Of a stretch of 64,000 bases of DNA, positions 45,726-53,173 are shown one piece after another. Below the pieces are notes generated by a model that was not told the origin of the DNA, did not search any database, and was given only the letters and a program-made list of their open reading frames with translations. Within the stretch, counting starts at the first letter, position 1. Each line of letters begins with the position of its first letter. The translations under genes were made by a program, and so were the position numbers. The DNA lies in NCBI RefSeq assembly GCF_017829975.1, contig NZ_JAEEGA010000001.1:124001-188000 (forward strand), in the 5' to 3' direction. This stretch comes from Vagococcus allomyrinae (GTDB lineage Bacteria; Bacillota; Bacilli; Lactobacillales; Vagococcaceae).

Positions 45726-47153
45726 ATGAGTGAAGTACCTACTCCAGAAGTTGAACTTGAAACAGAAGTACCTTCTTTAGAAGAATATAAATTTGGCTTT
45801 CATGATGAAGACCAATCGATTTTCAGTACAGGCAAAGGGTTAACGGAAGAAATCGTCCGGGAAATCTCAAAAGTTAAAGATGAGCCTGAATGGATGTTGG
45901 AGTTTCGTTTGAAATCCCTAGAAGCCTTCAATAAAATGCCCATGCAAAAATGGGGACCTGATTTGTCAGACATCGATTTTGAAGCCCTGACCTATTATAA
46001 AAAAGCCAGTGATGAGCCAGCTCGCGACTGGGATGACGTGCCAGATAAAATCAAAGAAACCTTTGAACGTATTGGTATTCCTGAAGCTGAGCGTAAATAC
46101 TTGGCTGGTGCCAGTGCCCAGTATGAATCTGAAGTGGTCTATCACAATATGAAAGACGAGTTCAGCAAACTAGGTATCGTCTTTACCGATACGGATTCAG
46201 CTTTAAAGGAATACCCAGAATTATTCAAAGAGTATTTTGCGAAATTAGTGCCACCAACTGATAACAAATTGGCGGCTCTGAACTCAGCGGTTTGGTCAGG
46301 TGGCACCTTTATTTATGTGCCAAAAGGGGTGAAATGTGACGTGCCGCTGCAAACTTATTTCCGGATTAATGCCGAAAATATGGGGCAGTTCGAACGTACT
46401 TTGATCATCGTTGACGAAGGTGCTAGCGTTCATTACGTGGAAGGCTGTACTGCACCAACTTATTCAACCAATAGCTTGCACGCGGCTATCGTGGAAATCT
46501 TTACTCGCAAAGACGCTTATTGCCGTTATACTACCATTCAAAACTGGTCAGATAATGTTTACAATTTGGTAACCAAACGTGCCAAAGCTTATGAAAATGC
46601 TACAGTAGAGTGGATTGACGGTAATCTAGGTGCTAAAACCACGATGAAATACCCAAGTGTTTATCTGGACGGACGTGGTGCCCGTGGTACTATGTTGTCA
46701 GTGGCATTTGCCAATGAGGGTCAAATCCAAGATACTGGGGCAAAAATGATTCACAATGCACCAAATACCTCTAGTTCGATCGTATCCAAATCAATCGCTA
46801 AAAACGGTGGCGAAGTTAACTACCGTGGTCAAGTAACGTTCGGCAAGAAGAGCCAAGGTTCTATCTCTCATATTGAGTGTGATACGATTATCATGGATGA
46901 TTTATCGAAGAGTGATACGATTCCGTTTAATGAGATTCACAACAGTCAGGTTGCTTTAGAGCATGAGGCGAAGGTCTCTAAGATTTCTGAGGAGCAACTG
47001 TACTACTTGATGAGCCGAGGCTTATCTGAGCAAGAAGCGACTGAGATGATTGTTATGGGGTTTGTTGAGCCCTTTACGAAGGAATTACCGATGGAGTATG
47101 CAGTGGAGTTAAATCGATTGATCCAGTATGAGATGGAAGGGTCTGTCGGATAA
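45726..47153 (+). CDS. sufB: Fe-S scaffold protein SufB
   Basis: 475 aa. Beta-helix core with [44 protein letters not shown] and the conserved C-terminal [11 protein letters not shown]. It is the cluster-assembly subunit of SufBCD. Last gene of the sufCDSUB operon; a terminator follows at once. Confidence 0.97.
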   Translation: MSEVPTPEVELETEVPSLEEYKFGFHDEDQSIFSTGKGLTEEIVREISKVKDEPEWMLEFRLKSLEAFNKMPMQKWGPDLSDIDFEALTYYKKASDEPARDWDDVPDKIKETFERIGIPEAERKYLAGASAQYESEVVYHNMKDEFSKLGIVFTDTDSALKEYPELFKEYFAKLVPPTDNKLAALNSAVWSGGTFIYVPKGVKCDVPLQTYFRINAENMGQFERTLIIVDEGASVHYVEGCTAPTYSTNSLHAAIVEIFTRKDAYCRYTTIQNWSDNVYNLVTKRAKAYENATVEWIDGNLGAKTTMKYPSVYLDGRGARGTMLSVAFANEGQIQDTGAKMIHNAPNTSSSIVSKSIAKNGGEVNYRGQVTFGKKSQGSISHIECDTIIMDDLSKSDTIPFNEIHNSQVALEHEAKVSKISEEQLYYLMSRGLSEQEATEMIVMGFVEPFTKELPMEYAVELNRLIQYEMEGSVG

Positions 47154-47164
47154 AAAATATTCAG

Positions 47165-47207
47165 GTCTTAGAAACGGCGACATAATGCTGTTTCTAAGAC
47201 TTTTTTT
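47165..47207 (+). terminator. Terminator of the suf operon
   Basis: GTCTTAGAAAC/GTTTCTAAGAC stem with TTTTTTT, 12 bp after sufB. Confidence 0.88.
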
Positions 47208-47530
47208 GATTTTTGGGTGATGATGTTGCACCAGATATTGCACCACCGGCCGAAAATTTCACCTAATTTTAGGAGAGGTGAGCGTTTTTTATGTTCGGAT
47301 AAATGCGAGACATAGTTTTTTCCATTCTCGTCTTCAGCGAGTGTCTTATTGACATCAATCGCTTTTTCACTTCTAATAACATCTGTTTCATATAAGGCAA
47401 AGGCTTCGCCACGACGTAAGCCAGTAAATGCTAACAAACGGAAATAAACAAATTTGTGGTATTCTTCCACTTCTTGATAGGCTTCTAAAAACTTCATCTT
47501 TTTAACGAATGCAGTTGCGTCGTAACACAT
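47168..47530 (-). pseudogene. Tyrosine integrase remnant
   Basis: About 120 codons, lacking the N-terminus. LLAFTGLRRGEAFALYETDV is the box containing the first catalytic arginine of phage/ICE integrases. No HxxR or catalytic tyrosine box follows; the frame instead ends in GRWCNIWCNI and runs into the suf terminator. It is probably the scar of a mobile element once integrated beside sufB. Confidence 0.72.
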
Positions 47531-47548
47531 TTGTGTTCATGTTATACT
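47524..47548 (+). promoter_or_regulatory. Promoter and operator of the RelBE-like pair
   Basis: The palindrome AACACA-TT-TGTGTT (47524-47537) lies just before TGTTATACT (extended -10, TATACT at 47543-47548). Autoregulation by the antitoxin is expected from this placement. Confidence 0.6.
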
Positions 47549-47582
47549 GTTTATAAGAAAACTAAACAGGGAGGTTCAAAAA

Positions 47583-47810
47583 ATGGCAACGATTACTGTG
47601 CGAGTGACTGAAGACGAAAAAGCTTTTCTAGGTCAAATGGCAAAGTTTGAAGGAAAGAGTCTATCAGAATTATTAAAAACGATAACATTGGATTCGTTGG
47701 AAGATACCTATGATGCTCATGTTGGTGACTTAGCCTATGCTGAGTACCTGAAAAACCCTCAATCCCGACCTTTATCAGAGTTAATGGCAGAGTACGGAGT
47801 TGATGAGTAA
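47583..47810 (+). CDS. RelB/DinJ-like antitoxin (DUF6290 type)
   Basis: 75 aa. Ribbon-helix-helix N-terminus (MATITVRVTEDEKAFLGQMA, KSLSELLK) and an acidic C-tail that would wrap the toxin. It overlaps the toxin start by 1 base, the usual arrangement of type II pairs. GGGAGG precedes ATG. Confidence 0.85.
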   Translation: MATITVRVTEDEKAFLGQMAKFEGKSLSELLKTITLDSLEDTYDAHVGDLAYAEYLKNPQSRPLSELMAEYGVDE

Positions 47811-48079
47811 TGCCGTATCAGGTACGTACAACGGAACACTTTGATAAGCAATTGTCGAAATTAGATAAATTTACAGGTCGAACTATTTTAAAGTGGCTAG
47901 CCAAAAACATAGAGGGCATGTCAAATCTGAGAGCAACAGGTAAGAGTCTAGTCGGAAATTATGTCGGTAAGTGGCGATACCAAGTAGGAGATTACCGCAT
48001 TATTTGTCAGATTGAAGATGATCAGCTTATTGTTTTGACACTAGAAGTTGGGCATCGAAAAAAGGTTTATAAGTCATGA
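47810..48079 (+). CDS. RelE/ParE family toxin
   Basis: 89 aa. RelE-fold features: HFDKQLSKLDK, GKSLVGNYVGKWRYQVGDYRIICQI and the terminal VGHRKKVY with the basic and aromatic residues used in mRNA cleavage. It presumably cleaves mRNA on the ribosome. It sits directly downstream of the suf operon and the integrase scar. Confidence 0.87.
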   Translation: MPYQVRTTEHFDKQLSKLDKFTGRTILKWLAKNIEGMSNLRATGKSLVGNYVGKWRYQVGDYRIICQIEDDQLIVLTLEVGHRKKVYKS

Positions 48080-48400
48080 GTTTTCAATGTCGTTTTTTCA
48101 AGTAACTAACTAGCAGTTTTAGGTTTAACTTAATCTAATACAAATAAGATGAAACTTGAGAAGGAGTCAGCTGAGTTCTTGTTAATTGTTTGTTTGCAGT
48201 ATTGATCTCATGGCTTTCATTGTTCCATAGGGGATATCCTTGATCTGTTATGGTGTATAAGAGAAGTGACATATTGTTATCGAAAGCCAATTGCATGGGT
48301 TGAATTTGCTGAAGCCTATGACAAAGGACGATTAGTTATGTTGTAGCTATGAGGGAAAATTGAGGGGTTTTAAGGGCGAAAGGTCGCATTTCCATGCTAT
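48080..48400. other. Intergenic stretch after the RelE-like gene
   Basis: About 320 bp without a credible frame. Near its end TGCTATAAT (48395-48403) forms an extended -10 on the plus strand, upstream of the antisense RNA promoter. Confidence 0.4.
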
Positions 48401-48417
48401 AATAGTAGTGTGGAAAT

Positions 48418-48446
48418 TTGAAAAAAAATCAAAAAGCTGATATACT
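48418..48446 (+). promoter_or_regulatory. Promoter of the antisense (antitoxin) RNA
   Basis: TTGAAA, 17-bp spacer, TATACT: five of six bases match in each box. RNA start about 48453, exactly opposite the end of the toxin mRNA. Confidence 0.7.
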
Positions 48447-48452
48447 AAACGT

Positions 48453-48570
48453 GTAAAAAGAGCCCTGCGCTAACAGGACTCCTGGTAGAACTGATAAAAG
48501 ATTAGTGACTAGCCCGGAGCAAGTAATCATCCAGACTTGTCAAAGCTTAGAGGATGGTTACTTGTCTTGA
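48453..48570 (+). ncRNA. Antisense RNA antitoxin candidate
   Basis: It starts after the strong promoter and runs through two hairpins: GAGCCCTG/CAGGACTC (48460-48482) and CAAGTAATCATCC/GGATGGTTACTTG (48520-48564). It is complementary to the 3' UTR and last codons of the toxin mRNA, like RatA against TxpA. The 3' end is uncertain; readthrough to the T9 hairpin at 48642-48690 is possible. Confidence 0.6.
48454..48482 (-). terminator. Terminator of the type I toxin mRNA
   Basis: Minus strand GAGTCCTG-TTAGCG-CAGGGCTC followed by TTTTT. Confidence 0.7.
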
Positions 48571-48641
48571 TTAAAGTTCAATATCGCGATCACTAGCATA
48601 GCCAAACTAATGGCCAGTGTTAATGCTTCGAATACTGACAT
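48558..48641 (-). CDS. Type I toxin, small hydrophobic holin-like peptide (27 aa)
   Basis: MSVFEALTLAISLAMLVIAI followed by LNFNQDK: one membrane helix with a short polar tail, matching the TxpA/'putative holin-like toxin' group. AAGGGAG lies 5 bases before ATG. The mRNA leader contains AGTACTCCCTT (48677-48687 on the plus strand), which can pair with the ribosome site and hide it. Together with the antisense RNA this is a classic type I layout. Too short for most gene finders. Confidence 0.8.
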   Translation of the reverse strand: MSVFEALTLAISLAMLVIAILNFNQDK

Positions 48642-48697
48642 AGTACTCCCTTTCTTGAAAGAGTAAGGGAGTACTTATTTTTTTTTAATCATAAGCA
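48642..48697 (-). promoter_or_regulatory. Toxin leader: SD-masking hairpin and mini-ORF
   Basis: On the minus strand AGTACTCCCTT pairs with AAGGGAGTACT over 11 bp and buries the toxin ribosome site. Just upstream AGGAGGTGATGCTT precedes ATG-ATT-AAA-AAA-AAA-TAA (48697 down to 48680), a five-residue frame with a far stronger ribosome site than the toxin. On the plus strand the same hairpin is followed by T9 and looks like a terminator. Confidence 0.6.
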
Positions 48698-48758
48698 TCA
48701 CCTCCTATTGTGTTACATAGGGAGGCTAGCCACCATCTGTTAACTTTTCCACACGGTT

Positions 48759-48787
48759 ATTCTAACTTGAATGTGTTTGAATTTTAA
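48759..48787 (-). promoter_or_regulatory. Promoter of the type I toxin mRNA
   Basis: Minus strand TTAAAA (48782-48787), 17-bp spacer, TAGAAT (48759-48764). The mRNA would run from about 48752 to 48454, nearly 300 nt. Confidence 0.55.
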
Positions 48788-48813
48788 GCGTTTTTTGGTG
48801 ATAGACAAAAGAA

Positions 48814-48840
48814 TAGCCCTCAGTTGGAGGCTGAGGGCTA
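48814..48840. terminator. Perfect 10-bp hairpin
   Basis: TAGCCCTCAG-TTGGAGG-CTGAGGGCTA; no T run. Possibly a decayed terminator or boundary between element fragments. Confidence 0.5.
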
Positions 48841-48873
48841 AAGGAGATTTTATTTACTTTGGAGGAGTAAATA

Positions 48874-48920
48874 ATGAAAAAGTTTTGTTAGGGTTGTTTG
48901 TTGGTATACATATATAATAG
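48874..48920 (+). pseudogene. Decayed secreted-peptide start
   Basis: GGAGGAG lies 6 bases before ATG-AAA-AAG-TTT-TGT-TAG, which encodes only MKKFC. Adding one A in the AAAAA run would give MKKVLLGLFVGIHI, a signal-peptide-like sequence. This suggests a small exported peptide gene inactivated by a one-base loss. Confidence 0.4.
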
Positions 48921-48988
48921 CGTGTAAATATGAAGTAAATGTGATGAAGATTAAACAATCATATGAATTTTGTTTTAAGAAATGATTA

Positions 48989-49173
48989 ATGAAGGTATTG
49001 GATTTGCAAAGGGCTCCCTATAATCCAAGAATTGAGTTAACGACTGGAATGGCTGAAAATGAAAAAAATTAAAAGTGTCCATTAGTGAATTTGATCTGGC
49101 GGAACCGATTGTTTTCAATCAGCAGACTAACTTACTATCTAAGAGAATTGTGAGTACAATGCAAATGTAGCGC
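48989..49173 (+). pseudogene. ParB-like domain (phage DNA methylase type) remnant
   Basis: Frame 1 gives MKVLDLQRAPYNPRIELTTG followed by MAENEKN and a stop. After a one-base shift in the A7 run (about 49062-49068) the other frame gives KLKVSISEFDLAEPIVFNQQ and then TNLLS. Together they match the start of ParB-N-domain proteins (APYNPRxEL...KLxxSIxEFGLVEPIVxN), common in phage DNA modification methylases. The GGHQR box and everything after it is lost. Confidence 0.65.
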
Positions 49174-49240
49174 CGTATACGAGACCCATACGCACGGTGC
49201 AACGAGAAGGCCCAGAATTATTCTCCCTCTATATTCCTAA
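49170..49240 (+). mobile_element. Possible group II intron scar
   Basis: AGCGCCGTATACGAGACCCA followed by TACGCACGGTGCAACGAGAAG can fold through CGCCGTAT/ATACGCACGG, and CCCTCTA follows. From memory this resembles the conserved segment near the reverse-transcriptase start in bacterial group II introns. No reverse transcriptase frame is present. Confidence 0.35.
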
Positions 49241-49268
49241 GAGCATTCTAATTAATATGCTCTTTTGT
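49238..49268 (+). terminator. Terminator-like hairpin
   Basis: AAGAGCAT/ATGCTCTT stem followed by TTTGTTG. Confidence 0.55.
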
Positions 49269-49439
49269 TGTACTGAAAGGACTAACAAATAATATTTACT
49301 GAATAAAAACGACTTTAGGATGAAAGTAGTTATTTATCATAAAAAGTGTTCTTTTTTTGTGTACATTTGCCTCATTATTCGATATGATTGAAACAATTAT
49401 TTCAATTAACGTTCATTAAAAAGAGGTGAAAATCAGGTT

Positions 49440-50936
49440 ATGAGTGTTGATATGTATGTGTCATCGTCTCAACGTCAAGCATCAAGTGTGACTAAGATGT
49501 GCCAGAAGCAAATACAGGGGTATGAAGAACTACAGAGGGCGATCGATAGTTTTGTATCAACTAGCCCAATGCTGACGGGAGCAACATATGACTCAGCTAA
49601 ACAGTTTTTTATATCAGTGCTGCAACCATTATCAAGAGGTGGGATTCTTTTATCAGAAGCTGTCATGGAGGCTTGTCAGAAGTTTCCGGAAGAGTATTTA
49701 GCGAATGTAGATAGTGGCGATTTGAAAGAGTCTGATTTGAGGGAGAAGATCGCCCGAATAAATCGACTGACGGCTGAATTATCAGAGTTACAAGATCGCC
49801 TTCATTCGTTGCTGTTTCGCCAACAACAAAATGGCACCTTGGACGGGTCAATCGCTTCTCGAATGTCAAGTAATCACTCATTGATGGCGACATATGAACA
49901 GGTCAAAAGAAAGCTACAAGAGAAGCTTGATGACTTATTGGAGTTTAATGCGACATCACCTATGATCTTTTCGAAGATAAAGGCATTAAAGGCGGCTGTC
50001 ACGGCAGGCACTGACCTGGCCAATGGCTCGTGGAACTCTAATTTGAGTAGATTTGTAACGCCTCCATCTGATAAAATGAAGTGGACAGCAACGATTGCTG
50101 ATTCTTGGGTTATACGAGATAATAGAGCTAAAGGAATTGATTCAGCAAAAGTTGAAGAACTAAAAGACTATGATATCTACGCAAAAGTTATATATGATGC
50201 AAATGGCAACCCAAAAGTATTTTGGCAGCTAATGAAAGATGGCAAAGGTGTCAAAAACAAAGAATTGTATCGTTATTTGAAAAAGGCTGGTGAACATCTA
50301 GATCCTTCAATGTTTGAATTTATTTCATTAGAAGATTGGGATAAGAAGGTTAAAGAAGGCTTTAAACAAGGCCTCAATATTGAAACAGGAGATGAGTACA
50401 AAGGAGCTATAAAAGGCATTGTGGCAACTTCTCAGGTTGTTGAAGATGTGTATACTTGGACAACAGAATCGGAATTAGCTCAAGCATTGCAAATATTAGG
50501 ATTTACGTATGCCTCCTATCGGATAGCGTCGAGTACTGGTAAGCCGAAATATACGGGTGCTGAAAGTCCAATGATCGGAAAAGATTGGAACAATTATTTT
50601 AAAGAAGAGTATGGTGCTCAGAACGTTCAATGGAAGCCTACTTCATTCAATGATATTATTGTTAGTCCTGAACGCTTGTATGGAAGTACAAAGAAGGAAA
50701 TTCAGTCAATCTTGGGCTCAGGATGGATTGAAGATACATATGGTTCTGCTGGAAAGGGCTGGAAATTTATTAATAAAGGGGATGGGATGGTGTTTTACCA
50801 TTCAGGAGAAGGGATTCATGTGGGAGCATACTATGGTTTTTCCTCTGGGAAAACTGGAAAAGTAAAAGTGATAAGAGCAGACGATAATTATGTCCCAACA
50901 CCAAATGATGGTGCGACATTAGTGATAATAGAATAG
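49440..50936 (+). CDS. LXG-domain polymorphic toxin (T7SS substrate)
   Basis: 498 aa. N-terminal LXG helical domain (about 1-200) with the signature MLTGATYDSAKQFF, then a linker (about 205-330) and a variable C-terminal tip (about 370-498, ending NDGATLVIIE). LXG proteins are secreted by the type VIIb system and act on neighbouring bacteria through the tip. I do not recognise the tip family; KEIQSILGSGWIEDTYG and HVGAYYGF are notable stretches. A tiny immunity gene follows. No Ess/Yuk secretion genes are in the window. ATG 49440 follows AGAGGTG. Confidence 0.88.
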   Translation: MSVDMYVSSSQRQASSVTKMCQKQIQGYEELQRAIDSFVSTSPMLTGATYDSAKQFFISVLQPLSRGGILLSEAVMEACQKFPEEYLANVDSGDLKESDLREKIARINRLTAELSELQDRLHSLLFRQQQNGTLDGSIASRMSSNHSLMATYEQVKRKLQEKLDDLLEFNATSPMIFSKIKALKAAVTAGTDLANGSWNSNLSRFVTPPSDKMKWTATIADSWVIRDNRAKGIDSAKVEELKDYDIYAKVIYDANGNPKVFWQLMKDGKGVKNKELYRYLKKAGEHLDPSMFEFISLEDWDKKVKEGFKQGLNIETGDEYKGAIKGIVATSQVVEDVYTWTTESELAQALQILGFTYASYRIASSTGKPKYTGAESPMIGKDWNNYFKEEYGAQNVQWKPTSFNDIIVSPERLYGSTKKEIQSILGSGWIEDTYGSAGKGWKFINKGDGMVFYHSGEGIHVGAYYGFSSGKTGKVKVIRADDNYVPTPNDGATLVIIE

Positions 50937-50947
50937 GGGGAGAAAAT

Positions 50948-51322
50948 TTGAAACAATTAACGATTGGGGAATCATTTAGTGGTTTTTTAAGTAGCCTAAA
51001 GATACGCAACATGGGAAATATGACTCATAAAGAAATTTATGAGTATATTTTTGAAGACTTTTTAAGTGATGTAGTGGCCTATTTAGGACCATATACGCTA
51101 GATAGATTAGTGAATGAAGGCATAATTGATGGAAATATTTATGATATATCCAAAAGTATAAACGACGAAATTTTTGATATGATAAATGGGGCAGAATGGA
51201 ATGTTTGTTCAGTAAAAAAATCGAAAAGATGGAATAAAATATTTGATGATTTAAGTAAACTAGATAATCTAATTCATGAGAAATGGACCGACGAAGAGAT
51301 AGAATATTTGAAAACAATGTAA
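50948..51322 (+). CDS. Probable immunity protein for the LXG toxin
   Basis: 124 aa, acidic, soluble, helical; no recognised domain. It begins with TTG 11 bp after the toxin stop, with AGGGGGAG 4-11 bases upstream. The tight spacing and AT-rich composition are typical of immunity genes. Assignment is by position. Confidence 0.65.
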   Translation: MKQLTIGESFSGFLSSLKIRNMGNMTHKEIYEYIFEDFLSDVVAYLGPYTLDRLVNEGIIDGNIYDISKSINDEIFDMINGAEWNVCSVKKSKRWNKIFDDLSKLDNLIHEKWTDEEIEYLKTM

Positions 51323-51344
51323 AAATGACGCAATCAAAATAGCG

Positions 51345-51460
51345 CACCACATACTGCACCAAAGGATTGAAAAGCATTCCATTTTGATAAGTGAAAAAGA
51401 GCTTATTAGTATCTAACCTTGCTAGTTTACTAAGAGCTTTTTTGCTATGTTTTTGGCGAG
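51345..51460 (+). repeat. Direct repeat R1 flanking the orphan cassette
   Basis: Starts GCGCACCACATACTGCACCA, similar to the 3' end of the integrase remnant, and continues into AAAAAGAGCTTATTAG...ACTAAGAGCTTTTTT, a terminator-like hairpin. A diverged second copy is at 51911-52010. Confidence 0.5.
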
Positions 51461-51582
51461 GATGCTTAGGTCCTCAAAGTGGGATTTATCAAGGTGGCCT
51501 GGATAATAATCAAATTTTCATTAAAGAGCCTTGGAACATTGAAAAAGGGGTAAATGTTTTAGATGTGAAGCCATTGAAGTAA
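51391..51582 (+). pseudogene. Orphan toxin C-terminal fragment
   Basis: 63 codons open; the first part runs through the terminator-like hairpin and is unlikely to be real. The segment LGPQSGIYQGGLDNNQIFIK plus EPWNIEKGVNVLDVKPLK looks like the last part of a polymorphic toxin that lost its LXG domain. It is followed at 14 bp by a small gene with an immunity-like arrangement. Confidence 0.45.
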
Positions 51583-51596
51583 AGGAGAAAAGATAA

Positions 51597-51902
51597 ATGA
51601 TGGAAAAAGAGCAAGAAATAAAAGAAGTGACCCAGCAGTTAATTCCTTTATTGAAAAATAATAATAATGGAAGTATTAACTACCAAATTGAAAAACTGAA
51701 ACAGATTGAAGATATTGTGAAATCCAATGTAGATGAAGGTGAAAAAGAAAAACAGATAAATGGTGTTGCTACGGATATATTTCCTCCAAGAGGTGGTTTG
51801 ACTGATTATCATGTATGGAAGAATGACCCTGCTGAGAGAGTGGCGATTAATAAACCTATTGGTGAATTAAATGATAAGTTGTGGAGTTTAATTCGAAAGT
51901 AA
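51597..51902 (+). CDS. Orphan immunity-like protein, 101 aa
   Basis: Acidic, Lys/Glu-rich N-half and a conserved-looking C-half (FPPRGGLTDYHVWKNDP, INKPIGELNDKLW). AAAGGAG precedes ATG. Position after a toxin-tip fragment suggests an orphan immunity gene protecting against a rival's toxin. The family is not firmly recognised. Confidence 0.55.
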   Translation: MMEKEQEIKEVTQQLIPLLKNNNNGSINYQIEKLKQIEDIVKSNVDEGEKEKQINGVATDIFPPRGGLTDYHVWKNDPAERVAINKPIGELNDKLWSLIRK

Positions 51903-51910
51903 CTGTTTAA

Positions 51911-52010
51911 AATGGCGCACCAAGAGGTTGAAAACTATTCTGTTTTATCCCAAAAAAAGAGCCCGTTAGGTCCTAGATATTCTAGTATACTAAGAGCTCC
52001 TAGCTATGGA
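51911..52010 (+). repeat. Direct repeat R2, diverged copy of R1
   Basis: GGCGCACCAAGAGGTTGAAAA, then AAAAAAAGAGCCCGTTAG...ACTAAGAGCT, then GCTATGGATTTT and GGAAGGTCAGATAGATAATAAC, which parallels the GGTGGCCTGGATAATAATC of the R1 toxin-tip fragment. It is a decayed second cassette. Confidence 0.45.
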
Positions 52011-52071
52011 TTTTAAAGTCGTGCTTTGGAAGGTCAGATAGATAATAACAAAGTAAAAGCTAGGAACACTG

Positions 52072-52206
52072 TTATATATGAATTCCTAGCTTTTCCCAAT
52101 ACTCTAAAATGAAAAATGGAAGCAATACTAGCACTAATGGACTATTTAAAACAAATCTTTTTCCGTTTCGTTTAGGATAGAAATAACCTTGAACTTGTTT
52201 CGTCAT
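52072..52206 (-). CDS. Small ORF, 44 aa, possible gene fragment
   Basis: MTKQVQGYFYPKRNGKRFVL followed by a hydrophobic NSPLVLVLLPFFILEYW. It is open further upstream toward the ROK stop. No good ribosome site, so it may be the tail of a lost membrane or toxin gene. Confidence 0.25.
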   Translation of the reverse strand: MTKQVQGYFYPKRNGKRFVLNSPLVLVLLPFFILEYWEKLGIHI

Positions 52207-52252
52207 TTTGGAGACTTGTGACGCTTGATCCAACTTAAGTTTGCCTTGACTT

Positions 52253-53149
52253 CTATGCTTCCATATCTAGTAACAACTGATAGAGTGCACCTAACAAATT
52301 GGCTGAATTTCGAAAAGCGCAGGCATCAATTTGTAGTGGTGCCATTGTTTGATTTAGCAACGGCTCTTGTTGGCGAAGTTTTTTGTATTGTTGGTTAATC
52401 ATTCGTATTAAGCTATCCTGCGAACTGATTCCGCCTCCGATAACCACTTTTTCTAAATCTAAAATGGCTTGTAAGTTTATAATTAATTGAGCAATGGAGG
52501 AGCAGTATTGTTCAAATAGTGTTTCTAATGGCTGAGGGGGAGTGGCCTCAATGTTTGCAAAGACAGAGTGGTAATCGTCTTGTGACACGCCAAGCAAGGT
52601 GGTTGCGTTTTGAATAAATCGAACGGATGAACTGGAATAGCCTAGTAATTGAGTAGGTGCTGTCGCAGAATGATCTTGAATCATAAAGCTTAGTTCACCT
52701 GCTTGAAAATGAGCCCCGTTATAAAGATGATTATCTAAGATTAATCCACCACCGATGCCTGTACCAAGAACAATGGCTGCGCCATTCTCGATGTCTTTCA
52801 AATTGCCAATCCACCATTCAGATAGAGCAGCTGCTTTTCCGTCATTGATGAGAGAAAAGGGGAGGGAAGTATATTGGGACAGCCATTTTTTTATTTGAAA
52901 GTCATACAGAAATTCTAGTGCACCTCCTGTATGGATATAGCCTGTTTTAGTGTCTACGCGCCCAGGGCAGCTTATACCAATTCCTTTAATAGATGCTTCA
53001 TAACTTTGAACCTCAAAAAGCAGAAGAGCTTGGAATTCCTCCAATGAGCGAGGGGTTTGTTTTTTCCATCGATGTAGGAAATTCCCTGAATGGTCAATTA
53101 ATCCAAATTTTATAAATGTGCCACCAATATCTGCGCATAAATAGTTCAT
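52253..53149 (-). CDS. ROK family sugar kinase
   Basis: 298 aa. ATP-binding ADIGGTFIKFGLID, catalytic Asp in SLINDGKAAALSEWW and the GTGIGGGLIL loop. The usual CxCGxxGC zinc motif is absent, as in beta-glucoside kinase-type ROK proteins. It phosphorylates a sugar in the cytoplasm; last gene of the AraC-controlled operon. ATG 53149 follows GGGAGG; the frame opens further upstream but without a start. Confidence 0.88.
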   Translation of the reverse strand: MNYLCADIGGTFIKFGLIDHSGNFLHRWKKQTPRSLEEFQALLLFEVQSYEASIKGIGISCPGRVDTKTGYIHTGGALEFLYDFQIKKWLSQYTSLPFSLINDGKAAALSEWWIGNLKDIENGAAIVLGTGIGGGLILDNHLYNGAHFQAGELSFMIQDHSATAPTQLLGYSSSSVRFIQNATTLLGVSQDDYHSVFANIEATPPQPLETLFEQYCSSIAQLIINLQAILDLEKVVIGGGISSQDSLIRMINQQYKKLRQQEPLLNQTMAPLQIDACAFRNSANLLGALYQLLLDMEA

Positions 53150-53173
53150 CCTTCTACCTCCCAAAAGTGTAAA

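Noticed and set aside
47168-47530. A functional phage integrase
   Set aside because: Only about 120 codons around the first arginine box remain; the HxxR and tyrosine boxes are absent and the end runs into the suf terminator.
49440-52070. A complete type VII secretion locus
   Set aside because: Only the effector, immunity genes and relics are present; no EssC, YukD, EsaA or EssB-like gene is in the window.
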